Positions 47,406-58,267 of a stretch of DNA of 64,000 nt are shown here, piece after piece; within the stretch, counting starts at the first letter, position 1, and every line of letters begins with the position of its first letter. This DNA comes from Macquaria australasica (taxonomy: Eukaryota > Chordata > Actinopteri > Centrarchiformes > Percichthyidae), in the NCBI GenBank assembly GCA_005408345.1, contig SEMN01000702.1:173910-237909 (forward strand), given 5' to 3'. The translations under genes and the position numbers were made by a program. The notes beneath the pieces were generated by a model. It saw only the letters and a program-made list of their open reading frames with translations. It was not told the origin of the DNA and did no database searches.

Positions 47406-49010
47406 CAACTTGTTGTGAGATTCCCAAATTGTCCCACTCCTAACTGATTAGCAAAGTGATGCGCTGATGGGACACTGGCTTTAATATTATATTTGAGAGC
47501 AACAATACACAGGCACACACACAGTAACACATCCTCTGACAAGGCCTCTGGGTCCTGTAAAAGTCATATTTTCATCCATCACAGGAGAGTATTTAAAGAG
47601 CAGGACGTCGGTCCTCTCCCTGAAGTCTGGTCATGTTTCTCTCACAGATGTCAGTCTGGCAGACGATATAAGTTTCGTATCAGGAACAAGTAAATGTTCC
47701 ATTCATCAGTGTCTCCCACTGAACACTGTCAGAGAGGCTGTTTGAAGTGGCTTCATTGAGCTAAACTTTATAGAAGCACAAAAGGTTTTCATTGTCTCAC
47801 ATGTCAACAAATGTTTCCAAATACCAAATGTTGACTCAGTTTACTCTGATTTCTTACATCTTACTCTTGTGGGATATGGATCACTATCAAATCTTACTAA
47901 TATTACGAAACACCTCTGAATTTCATTCTTGTGAAAAGCCCCAGAATATATTAACACCAGTATAGGCCACAAAACTCTCAGCTGACATTGTGGCTGAAGA
48001 AAGAAGCAATGCTGTTTATCTTTGTACATGCTAGATGTCAATGTCTGGGAAAACAACTGCATGTTTCTGAATCTTCTCCCTTGTTCTCTACCAAACATGC
48101 TCTGTTTATCATTTAATGCACAGCCCCTTAAGGCAAATCTCAATTAATCAATGCACAGGAAGTGACCTTTGACCTCCATCCATTAAACTCTCCCCCCACG
48201 GAGTCTGCAGCGGCTCTGAGGAATGCAGGAAGGAGAGTGGTAGCAGGCTTCTCTTCTCTGTGTGTTAGCGTGTGTGGGAATACACACACACTAACACACG
48301 TCACTATTGTTCATTCTGTTAAACATAATTAAAAAAAGTTGATGTTCACTGTTTTATTTACCTCCACCAAAGGTTTAAAGCTGAAATCTGAAACTTAATC
48401 TTGTCAAAATAGTTGTGTCGTCTGCATGGTGACTGTTGTTAGACATTAAGACTGACTCATTTATCACAGCTAGACTTGCTGTCTATGAGCTACTTCAGTC
48501 TCATTCCTCTTTTTGGCTGATAAACGTCAAAGAGTTCTGGGTTCCTGTAAGTGTTCCCCTGTCCATACTGGCCGTGAAGAGATCCCTTCCTAACACACTT
48601 CCAATGTAAGACATGGTGGTATATATGGGCATGTGAGTGTTGTCATAAGACACAAAAAAATCCTTTATAACATAAAATGTTCACAGAGACCTGCCTGCAC
48701 CCAGTCGTCCACAGTACAATCAAGAGCAGGATCAGTGCTTTTAGCAAGCTTCTAATTTTTAAATTAAAGTCAATTAAAGTTCATTTTGTGAGTTAACATT
48801 AGCCAAACTAAAAAATTAAAACTGCTGGCAATTTGTTAATTATTTTCTCAGCCAAATAATGGACAGAGAAGCCACTCTGTATTGTTCTCATGTTTTAAAA
48901 GATAGTGAGTGAATTGTGTATGTTATGTTGAAGACCAACAGACTAAGAATCTAGCTTCATTTCGAGCTAGATAGCTAGCAGATAGTAAACAACAGACCAG
49001 TTAGGGCTTG
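47406..49010. other. Unassigned DNA
   Basis: No exon recognised. A small foldback (48260-48276 with 48283-48299, GTGTGTTAG/CTAACACAC arms, one mismatch, 6-base loop) is the only clear structure. Confidence 0.4.
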
Positions 49011-49014
49011 TATC

Positions 49015-49710
49015 CACGTAGCGTTTTTTTCTGAGCGCCAGCATCTTTTTTCAGTTGTTCCCTATGAGAAGTGAGCGCATGTGAGTGCATGCAGCCGCCT
49101 AGAGAAACAGCGCTGCACGCAGCACCTTTTTTTCAGAGCGCTCCGCCTTTTTAGTGTGGCCGCTTTGAGCGCTTCTAGTTGAAAAGGCGCTGGTGTCAGC
49201 ACTGGTGGTTTTTTCAAGCAACCAATAGATGGGATGGGACTCGTCACCCTGGTAACCAAGAAGATGGAGGAGAAGCTTGTTCTTGCTGTGTCTGTCTATC
49301 CAGAGTTGTATGATATGTCAGACAGAAACTATCATAATAGAGACAGAAAAGTCTGTTTGTGGGAGCAGATCGGCCGGACACTGGATGTTGCTGGTGAGTG
49401 CGCTTTTATCATGCACCCACATCCTCCTTGCTCTATGGCTGTCAGATTGAGCGGTGACAGTGGGGATATCGCCATTACTAAGCTCATCCATACAAAGTAT
49501 GAGGGCAAACATCCTCCGGTTGGTGCTCATGGTGGAAAAAAAACACCAAACAAATAAATAGTAAGAATAAAACGCTATGGACGATATGTATTAATTTCAC
49601 AACAGCAGACTGGTGATATGTTGTCAAGATATTGTTGATATAGAAACACACCCCACCTGCAGCATTTTTTTCTCTCACCGCTTTTCTGCCAGAAAAAAAC
49701 GCTACTGCAC
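49015..49710 (+). mobile_element. PIF/Harbinger-like element relic with MADF-domain exon
   Basis: The left end reads GGGCTTGTATCCACGTAGCG followed by TTTTTTTCTG, directly after TTA. The right side near 49692-49707 has the inverted core CAGAAAAAAACGCTAC. Between them, 49264-49393 encodes MEEKLVLAVSVYPELYDMSD, then YHNRD and LWEQIGRTLDV, the first half of a MADF (MYB/SANT-like) domain. A donor CTG|GTGAGT follows at 49394. MADF/MYB-like proteins are the second protein of PIF/Harbinger elements. The second exon and transposase are missing. Confidence 0.6.
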
Positions 49711-52060
49711 ATCATGTATACTTTACTGCCAATTATTCTCCAAAGGATGCTATTCCAAATGTGTTTTAGATGTATTCATGTGTTTTCCTACCTTACAGAC
49801 ATTTTATTAATTTCTCAAATCAACCAGGACAGAATTAACCCATATGGGTCCCCAGGGCAAAAATAAGTAATACATAAATTTGGCCACTATTGGACCCCTG
49901 TTCCTCCTGCTCTCTCTGCACCGAGTTTGTATCCTGTCAGATCTAAATACCCATAAGGTGTACTCTGCAGACTACACATTTGTCATATTTCACATAGAGA
50001 CCCATTAAATAACCAGTAGTACATGTTGAGGGTTTGATGTTTGTCCATTAGCTTTCGGCAATTTAAATGAAAGCAAAACACAATTCTATTGAAGAATATG
50101 CACCATGTTAGGACAATGTCACCTAAAAAATGTAATTCTTAAAACTAGGTTTTGTCAACTTAAGCTGTAGTGGTGCATTTTTCAAAATTTAGAGAACAAA
50201 TTTGCAGTCAGTGAAATTACTATGAACTGGCTGGTAAACCAGCCTTGACAAAAACTTTTTTCTATAAGTAGCCCAATCCTTCACAGTGAAAATAATGTCT
50301 GATTTTACTGTTGTCATTTAAAGTTAAATAATTGTGATAATGCAGTGCATACTTAATATGCACTTCACAGTACTTTGCAACAATGACGCAACATTTTAAT
50401 CAGGCATGATGTTCACTGTGAAGGATAAACCTTCTAGAAAGTCAACTCTAAGTTTTAAATCCTGTAGTGAAATTAAGTTAAAGCAATAGCTGCCTGGAAG
50501 GAAGGAAAACACTAAAAAAACACATTTAAGAACACTGCACCATGCTCTGGAAAATGGCTGGCAGTGGTGTCAAATATACGCAGTGTGTAGTAAGTGGGCA
50601 AACCACAGTGGTGCTTTTAGATGAGCAACTGCTCAAATTTATGAGTTTTACTGCACTTAAGGGCAGAATGAAACCAAATATTGGAACCAGATTAAACCTG
50701 AATATTCAAACATTTTTAAAGCTGGTTTATTATTGTATATCTGTGTGGTTGAGAATGATAAAACAGTATTTGACACATTTGCTGTGGTTGAAGCCCCTTA
50801 TCAATCTTTGCTTGATTGGGAATTATTTCGTCTCTTTGATTAATATGCAGTAGTTTGTTTCCTGCTGTCCTTTTAAATACACTGACATACCATCCAGTCC
50901 ATTTATACACTGATAACTTTAATTTGGCTGTTCACTCAAAAAAAGGCATTAAATGAATGAATTGAACATTCATTTTCATCTTAAAAAGGCCTGATGTAGT
51001 GCTTTCTGAAACTTGCAAATACCCTGAAAAAGAGTGCCAATCCACACTGTTATGTCCACTCCTTCCTTCCACTCAAAACATACACACACAGGAAACTGGC
51101 TGGCAGGAAACCCAGAGTAATGTTACATTTAACTAGAAGGGGGTGCACTGAAATTCCTCCCCTTATCGTCCCAGCAGCTGGCCCCCAGTCATGAGCATGG
51201 CTGCTATTTCCAGATTGTTTGTCATAGTTGAAATAGTGCTTTATATCCTGGCCATTGGAAGTGGGGCAACCCAGTCTCTGATGGGTGGCACTTCAGTGGA
51301 GGGAAAACAAAACTGAAGAAAGTAGCTTTTTATAATAGTCTACACACTGTGATAAGTTAGACTGGTAACAGTACAAAGAAAACCAGGCACTTTACAAGTT
51401 GAAGTGTGTTTAAAATCTACTATATGACAACTCAATTCTGTGTTTCCATTCAACATTGCCTCAGTTTTATTATGTTTTATCTGTCCTGTTGTGTCCTGCT
51501 CTGGTTTCTTTCCTGTTCTGTCCGAGTGTAGTTGTAATTGTTTGGCATTTTGCTCTGTACTATGGTATTTATTCTCAAAGATTCAACTTATGAAGTTTCT
51601 GCAGTTTGCATGTTGCAAGTCATTTTACACTTAGCAAGGAGTACTGTAGTACTCATCATGTGAAAACAGTGATGTCGTCTAAGTCTCTAGATGAGCTTCT
51701 GCAAGTCTGAGAAATTTACTGAAGTGACATCACTTGAGTAATCTCAGTTTGGAGATGACAAATGTATTAGAGGGTCAAAACCCCAGCATATAAAAACATA
51801 TAAAGAACAACTTAATTGTGAGACCAATGCGATTCAGCTTGTGGCCTTTATACTATAAGTGTTGTAGTTTTGAACTTTGAATAAGACTATTTCCCTTTTT
51901 TATGCACCTTGGTGAAGTTGTGCCACAAATCCCTACTCTTCTTCTACTGCGAGACAGCAAATTTAAAACTGAAAGCCAGACTGGAATATGTCAACAGCTG
52001 TTAGATGGATTGTCATGACATTTGTACAGGCATTTATTCTGTACCAAATTCCCCCTCAAG
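49711..52060. other. Unassigned DNA
   Basis: No exon recognised. Open frames here have no domain resemblance. Confidence 0.35.
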
Positions 52061-52074
52061 ATAAATTGGAACAT

Positions 52075-53000
52075 ACTCTCCTTGATGGGTTTGAGGAGTC
52101 AGGAGACGTGGGAGGTAGGGTGGATGCGCATAGACTGGGGAAGGCAGAGGCAGACATCCACTGGGTTGATGACCTTGGAAATGGGAAACGTACCCATGAA
52201 CTGAAGTGCCAAATTTCGGGAGTCCAACCTGAGAGCTAAATCCTGTGCGAACAGCCAGACCTTCTGACCAGGGGTGTGGAGGAGAGTGGGACAGGCCTGC
52301 ATCCAGATGCGGCGCAGAATGAAAGCCTGGACTGAAGGGACGCTGGCCTCCCGTTCTTGGTCTGGAAAGACAGGGGGTTGGTAACCCTGGGAGCACTGGA
52401 GGGGGGAGGGGCCGGTAACAGAGCTGGGAAGGGTGTTATGGGTGTATTCAGCGGTTTCTTTGGCAGAGGGTTATTTTGGCAGGAGAATGAAGTGAGCAAA
52501 CTTGGAAAACTAGTCAACAACTGTGAGAATGACTGTGTTACCATCAGATGGGGGAAGTCCAGTGACAAAGTCCAGTGAGAGGTGAGACCAGGGTTGGTGG
52601 GGGACAGGCTCTGAGCTCTTGTGCTGGGAGCAGACCTGGCAGGCGGGGACAAACTCCTTGGTGTCCCGCTCCATCTATGCCCACCAGAGACATTGTTGCA
52701 GGAGAGCCAGGGTGCGCGCCACACCAGGGTGACAGGCCAGCCGAGAGGAGTGGCCCCACTGTTGAACCTGGGAGCGCAGATTGGCTGGTACAAAGACACA
52801 GTTAGAAAACAGGTACTGGGAGGAATGACACATCCGAGATGTGAAACTTGCGTTTCTCTGCCTTCACGGAGTTGCTTCTCCAGAAGATTCTCACAGAGCT
52901 GCTAAGGTGGCTGTAGAATCTGAGTCTTGTTAGAACTAGAAACACTTGGTTTCCCACAGTGTTTTGTTGCAGAGGTGATCCACCTCGCATGACCAGAGAC
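52075..53000 (-). mobile_element. Ty3/gypsy retrotransposon pol relic (integrase region)
   Basis: Read on the minus strand in shifting frames, this shows the gypsy integrase region. The zinc-binding/spacer part lies near 52700-52620 (FVPA-type, CSQ-type residues), the catalytic core start near 52600-52540, and the C-terminal part at 52300-52100 with GQKVWL, GTFPISKVINP and RIHPTSHVS. Several frameshifts and an internal deletion between core and C-terminus make it dead. No LTR is adjacent. It need not belong to the solo LTR at 33043. Confidence 0.8.
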
Positions 53001-53051
53001 CACCTCCGCTAACATTATAAAAATGAATAGACGTTTATGAAATGAAACATT

Positions 53052-53370
53052 AAAGCTGTATTAATTGATTTTTTGGCCACTTGGGGACAGTGGAACAAGC
53101 TGTAACACCATATTGATATATCACCTTATAAAGTTGTTTTGGTGAAAGTGTTAGCAAAGAGTTGCCTATTTACACATCCAGCAGACACAGAGCAACATGA
53201 TCATTTCATTGGCGAGGAGGTTGTGTCCACCTGATGAATGTAAGTCCAATATTCATTTAGCTCTGATTTGGTCTCCACCAACTCCTGAGAAAAATATCTG
53301 TCTCATTAGCCGCTAAATGAAATAAAAAACTATCTCCACCAGCTAGGCTCTAACTGTGTCTGGAAGCAAT
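53052..53370 (+). repeat. Interspersed repeat, family R, 5' part
   Basis: The clearest copy of the R start: AAAGCTGTATTAATTG, TTTTTTGGCCACTTGGGGAC, AGTGGAACAAGCTG, ATTGATATATCACCTTATAA, then CACATCCAGCAGACAC and GTAAGTCCAATATTCATT. Confidence 0.75.
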
Positions 53371-55568
53371 CACACAATGCTTAAAAGCTAGTAGTGCTGT
53401 GATAGCAGTCTTGACAGACAATCTTCTTAGCCTGAGGTCGCTGTTGTTTCAGTTACCATGTTTCATTGCCTGCAGTACTAATAGATTACTGATTAATTAT
53501 AAATAATTAATATTTAATAAGCTATCATGTGGTGAAAATTACATGTGGGTCATACAGTTGCGATAGAGGAGGAGGAAGCCAGATAATTTCCTCTGGATGA
53601 ACTCAGTTTACTGCAGTGGGACTCAACTCACTGGGAACGCTGTGGATGTTTTTTTGGAATGTTAATGATGAGCCTTTCAGTATTCAGTTTACTAAATCAA
53701 TTAGACTGTGGTTGACTGTAAATGTGTGCTGTAAATCAGTATGCTTATGTGACTGAGTTCAAATTGTGTACAGCTTCTTCTGGATTTAACTTTTTGTGTG
53801 TGATAATGAACAAGGGGAGGTGTTTGTAGTGATGGCTGAACCGTTGTAAAAGAGGCTTGACAGTTAATCTTTTTTTAATCGAAATCGCATTTGAATTAGT
53901 GCAATTTTAAGTCACAAGAGCCGTGGTTTAAACCACATTATTAATGCCTTAACAAGCTGTAAGAAGTAAAATTTTTAGTCGTGACCTTTACTGTTTAATT
54001 GGCTGACAATTGTAGCACCAAAATGTACTCAGCTGTAGCTTATTAACATACATTCTGTGAGTTGGCCAAACTACGAAATGAAACCCCCCACTGTTGTATG
54101 GTTAATATGCACTCTGCTTGCCAGTGTCTATACTATTTACAGTCGGCCAGACAGGTTTCTTTTGAGAGAGAAGAAGCACCACTAAATAGAGAGTGGACTG
54201 TTCAAAAAGACCAACAGAGTGCTGAGTCTCTCTCTACATTAACAATCTTGCTGATCGCATCACATCATTTTCTGGCTGTCCTGATTTAGCAGCTAGATCA
54301 GCAGTTGTCAAATGAATGACCGACAGCTGGCATATGGTGAACAGTAATTGAATTTTATATAATCTATTGATAAGATGTAAAATCTGTCAGACATTCTTGT
54401 CTATAGAAATTGCACAACATTGCGTGCAATTTCAAAGGCAGAATCTGTTGCATTCCCAGCTTCTGTGATTTTTCCACTCTGCAGAAACCACAGTAGTGTT
54501 TTTCATCACAGAGCAGATATTTCTCTCACCCAACACTGGAGTGATGCTCCTGCATCTAGTTTGGCTCATAGATGGCCACCAGCTGGCTGTGTTCACCATT
54601 TTACACCACATTTACACCACATCCATGTCACCATCGACTCCACTGAGAATTCAGATTTGGAGTTAATGTGGAATTCTCATGCACTTTGATTGTTATTGCC
54701 AGTCAGACGATGCCTCTTCTTTGCTGCTTGTTTTTTATGTTTGTCTCTCTTCTGTCACTAAGATGTTATATGGTTTGAATGTGATGTTGTTTTTGGATTC
54801 TTCACGTGTTCATACATGGCACAGACGCAGGCATACATGTATGTAGATAATGGTGGGACTGAAGCTGATGTTTTTGGTTTGAAGCTGCAAACTCCATTTG
54901 ACCATCAGGTGGTGAAAGAAAAATACCGCTAATGTAATTTAAAGGTGGGAACACAGACACAAAAGACACAATTTACCCCCTAGTGGTTTGAGTAACCCCC
55001 CCACAGCTGGGCCACATGTTCCCCCTGGAGAGATGTCAGACCTCATGCTGACACATGCCTTATCTCTGGGAATAAGGTGTGTGTGTGTTGTCAAAGATAG
55101 TTCAGGTTTCAACAGCCCATTTTATGGGTTAAATGGTCCTTACAGAAGTTACAGAAAGAGCCGCAAGTCACCTGGTGTGTGAGAGGGAGCGGTGTCACTA
55201 CTGAGATGGAAACTAATGACACGAAGGAAGAATAGTTTTCACTTCCCTCACAAGGCAAGTTTCCATCCAAATTTAGCGCAAATTTGAACTGAATTTCCAG
55301 AAAATCAGCAAAAGAAAAGGCTAATCAAAGTGTGTTCTGCTGCTGTAGTGTAGTGTAAATATTAGGAGTTTGGTGCATCAAGGTAAACCATTGGTGAAGC
55401 TAACTCTCCAGTCAGATGCTATTAAACCATTGTAGAAGAAGAGGACACAACGAGAGAATGTAATTAAAAGAGCTCCAGTCAAAGCTCAAATGGTGGAAAA
55501 CATGATGGAAATATGACAGTTATTTTTATTTCATGTAATAATGTGAGTAAGGTTACAGTCTCCTCATC
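53371..55568. other. Unassigned DNA
   Basis: No exon or bounded repeat recognised. Confidence 0.35.
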
Positions 55569-55626
55569 GTGCCCTGAGATAACTTTGTTATGATATGGCG
55601 CTATATAAATAAAACTGAATTGAATC
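55569..55626 (+). repeat. Short 5'-truncated LINE tail
   Basis: Only the last 55 or so bases of the unit seen at 27111-27339 are present (TGCCCTGAGATAACTTTGTT ... AAACTGAATTGAAT), a very short truncated insertion. Confidence 0.8.
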
Positions 55627-56270
55627 GCTCCACACAGATCTGATGTTTTCGTCTGCTGCTATTTTTAGTCTTTTAAGTGACGAGTGACGTTAAAGTCACG
55701 TTTCATGGAAGTCATGATTTATTTGCTAAGTCAGTTTCCAGTCAGTTTTGCACTTTGTCATATTTTGTTTTTATCAATTCACCAACTTTTCCACCTCAGT
55801 CAAGTGTAAAAATGTTTGCCTTTTTTTTTGAAAATGTCAGCGTTTCAACTCTTTTTATATGCAAATTGACAAATCAAAACAGATGGGTGGAAACTCACTT
55901 ATAGACTGCAACAGTGATGGATTTGAAAACGCATTTTACCATTGAAGCTTTAATTAATCACCACTGTGAGCTCGAGGCCTGTTCAGCCCACTAATAAATT
56001 TTTTAATCAGTTTCATCATTTATTATATGCCACATCCCCCTGGCCTGGTATAGTCTGCTTTGTTAAAGAATACTAATTAAAATGTCAATAGTGCGAAGCA
56101 TCGAATAACACTACAAAGGGAGAACATTTTTACCAACTGATCTGACATGAGCAGAATCTTCTCAACAACGTGAAATGAGCTCATTCACAGTATCTTGTGG
56201 ATTATTAAACAAATGAAATTCCTACTGTTCTCATTGATGAGTAAAAGCCCTGTGCTGATAGTATCCAGAT
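55627..56270. other. Unassigned DNA
   Basis: No exon or bounded repeat recognised. Confidence 0.35.
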
Positions 56271-56357
56271 GTTTTTTTGTATAGCAGTATACAAAAAAAC
56301 CACTTGGGGACAGTGGAACAAGCTGTAACACAATATTGATATATCACCTTATAAATG
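56271..56357 (+). repeat. Perfect hairpin followed by a family R fragment
   Basis: GTTTTTTTGTATA (56271-56283) and TATACAAAAAAAC (56288-56300) are perfect 13-bp complements around GCAG. Directly after, 56301-56357 repeats the R start (CACTTGGGGACAGTGGAACA ... ATCACCTTATAAA). Confidence 0.7.
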
Positions 56358-56521
56358 TAGCTGAGGGGAGTTCTTGTTGTGTGTATGCTGAGGCAGAATG
56401 GGGCCAGCGCTCATTAGCAGCCAGCCTGGGGCCTCATACTGTACATGACTGAATGGCCTCCATCATCCCTCCCCCTCCCTCAAATTATTATGTCACCTGC
56501 CATTGTTTAGAAAAGCTTTTT

Positions 56522-56523
56522 CT

Positions 56524-56562
<39 letters not shown>
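56522..56562. repeat. (TG)n(AG)n microsatellite
   Basis: About 13 TG units run directly into about 7 AG units. Confidence 0.95.
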
Positions 56563-57049
56563 TTCATTTGTTCTCAATTAATTCAGGCCAGAAAGTAAAC
56601 TGACAGGTTAACAAAATCAGCTAAATAAGGTCAACAAAACTTGATTTTTAGCCATGCTAGCATCTAGGGGTGGCCATGTCGGTCGATTGGTAGGTCCACT
56701 ATGGAGTCAGGACAGTGACTTTAAAATTTGGCATTGAAAACAAAACCTGAACTGTATGTTTGTATTGGCACTGAAACAAATTCCACTGAAAAATTAAACA
56801 CAGGCATAGCATATTTCTTCTTGTCACTCTTCTTTCAGTGAGTTTTTTTTTTTTTTTACGGAGTCAGTTTTTTTTCTAGTGTCATTGGTTTCTAGTTTCA
56901 ACTTTCCGTCATCGATTTGGGGTGGAGAGGAGGGTTTGAGGGGAGGGGGCAAGGAGAGTGTGATTTACATATACTGTAATGTGCATACTAAAGAGAGAAC
57001 GTCAGGTTCCTGAACCAACCATCAAGTTGTCCTCCTCAAAAAGGGTTTT

Positions 57050-57256
57050 TTGCGTTAATTAGCAAATGTTAATATGCTAACATGCTAAACTATATGGTGA
57101 ACATTATATCTGCTTGACGTCAGTATGTTGGCATTGTCATTGTGAGCATTAGCATGCTGACGTTAGCATTTAACTCAAAGCCTAAGTGCAGCCCTAAGCC
57201 TAAGGCTGTGTGTAAGTGCAACCTCACAAAGCTGCAAGCATGGCTGTAGACTCTTT
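57050..57256 (-). repeat. Dispersed GCTAACATGCTAA repeat, reverse copy
   Basis: Contains AATTAGCAAATGTTAATATG, CTAACATGCTAA and AAGCATGGCTGTAGACTCTT. This is the reverse of 58270-58400. It is cut off by the MITE that starts at 57257. Confidence 0.7.
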
Positions 57257-57796
57257 TGCTGTGTCTCAAATTGCGTACTCCCGTTAGTACACTTACATAG
57301 TGTACACAGTATACTGTGTACACTATGTAATTTTGACAGGGTAGTGTTGTCTCAAATCGAATACTGCTGTTGTGCGCTCACCAGAAATGATGATCGCAAC
57401 CTTTGACCGCGTCTTCTTCTTCTTCTTTTTAATGGCGGATTGCAACCGGGCGGAGCATTATCGCCAACATTTACCGTGATTGCCACACACCGAAATATCT
57501 GCCAGCACGTTTGCTCACTTGACTTCAATTCAATCATATTAAGAATGAATGAAAAATGAACGTGCTTTTACTTTTAGCCGTAACAACCGCAACCGCGGCC
57601 GCCATCTTCATACGTTGGTGGTCCTCCCCTTCCGCTACGTGGCCAAGATGTGCAGCGTTCCACTCAACTTTCTGGCCGTTTTCTGTACACCATCCGGGTA
57701 CTTACAGTACACTGCATTTTGTCATACTTTCCAGTGTGAACGCACTTATGCACTCAAAATACTAAGTTTGAGTGCGCGATTTGGGACACAGCATTT
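57254..57796 (+). mobile_element. MITE with TGTGTCTCAAATT inverted ends (second copy)
   Basis: The element at 57257-57793 (537 bp) has ends TGCTGTGTCTCAAATTGCG and CGCGATTTGGGACACAGCA, flanked by TTT. It shares TTTTGACAGGGTAGTGTTGT and CACTTATGCACTCAAAATA with the copy at 19981-20309 but has a longer, CpG-rich centre (about 57590-57700). A 38-bp perfect palindrome lies at 57293-57330. Confidence 0.78.
57293..57330. repeat. 38-bp perfect palindrome
   Basis: TTACATAGTGTACACAGTA is followed immediately by its exact reverse complement, with no spacer. Confidence 0.95.
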
Positions 57797-58267
57797 GTCT
57801 ACTTCGGTGCTACAGATGACAGAGGTAGTAGCCATTACAATCTTAGGACAGTTCAAAGAAACAGGTGCATAGAAGACAGCATAAAAATCAGATATTTAAA
57901 AATGTAATAATTAAATAATGAAAAAAAGTGAGCAAAAGTGACTCCTTTCTGTTTCATTTCAACCAGTCCTGTCAGCCAATCATCAAACTGTCTATCTTTT
58001 TTCCTCATAGTTTTTCATAGTGTTTTAACCATACTGGTTAACTGCGTACATGGACATGTTCCACACATTTGCAGTCGGTCCTCATGTAGGCACGTACAGT
58101 TCAGGGCTTTTAAAGGAGGCAGGACACAAACTGTTGCCTCCAATGTTGAAGTTGAAGACCTATACGAACACGCATCAAACCCAACGTCCACACCCATACT
58201 TTTTGCTGCACTGTAAGATCGTTACACAGTTCCTGCTTCGCATGGGCTGTAGACAGAGGCTGTTTTA

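Noticed and set aside
52236..52799. 187-codon minus-strand frame, Pro/Ser-rich
   Set aside because: It runs in the wrong frame through the gypsy pol relic; the true protein resemblance is in the other frames.
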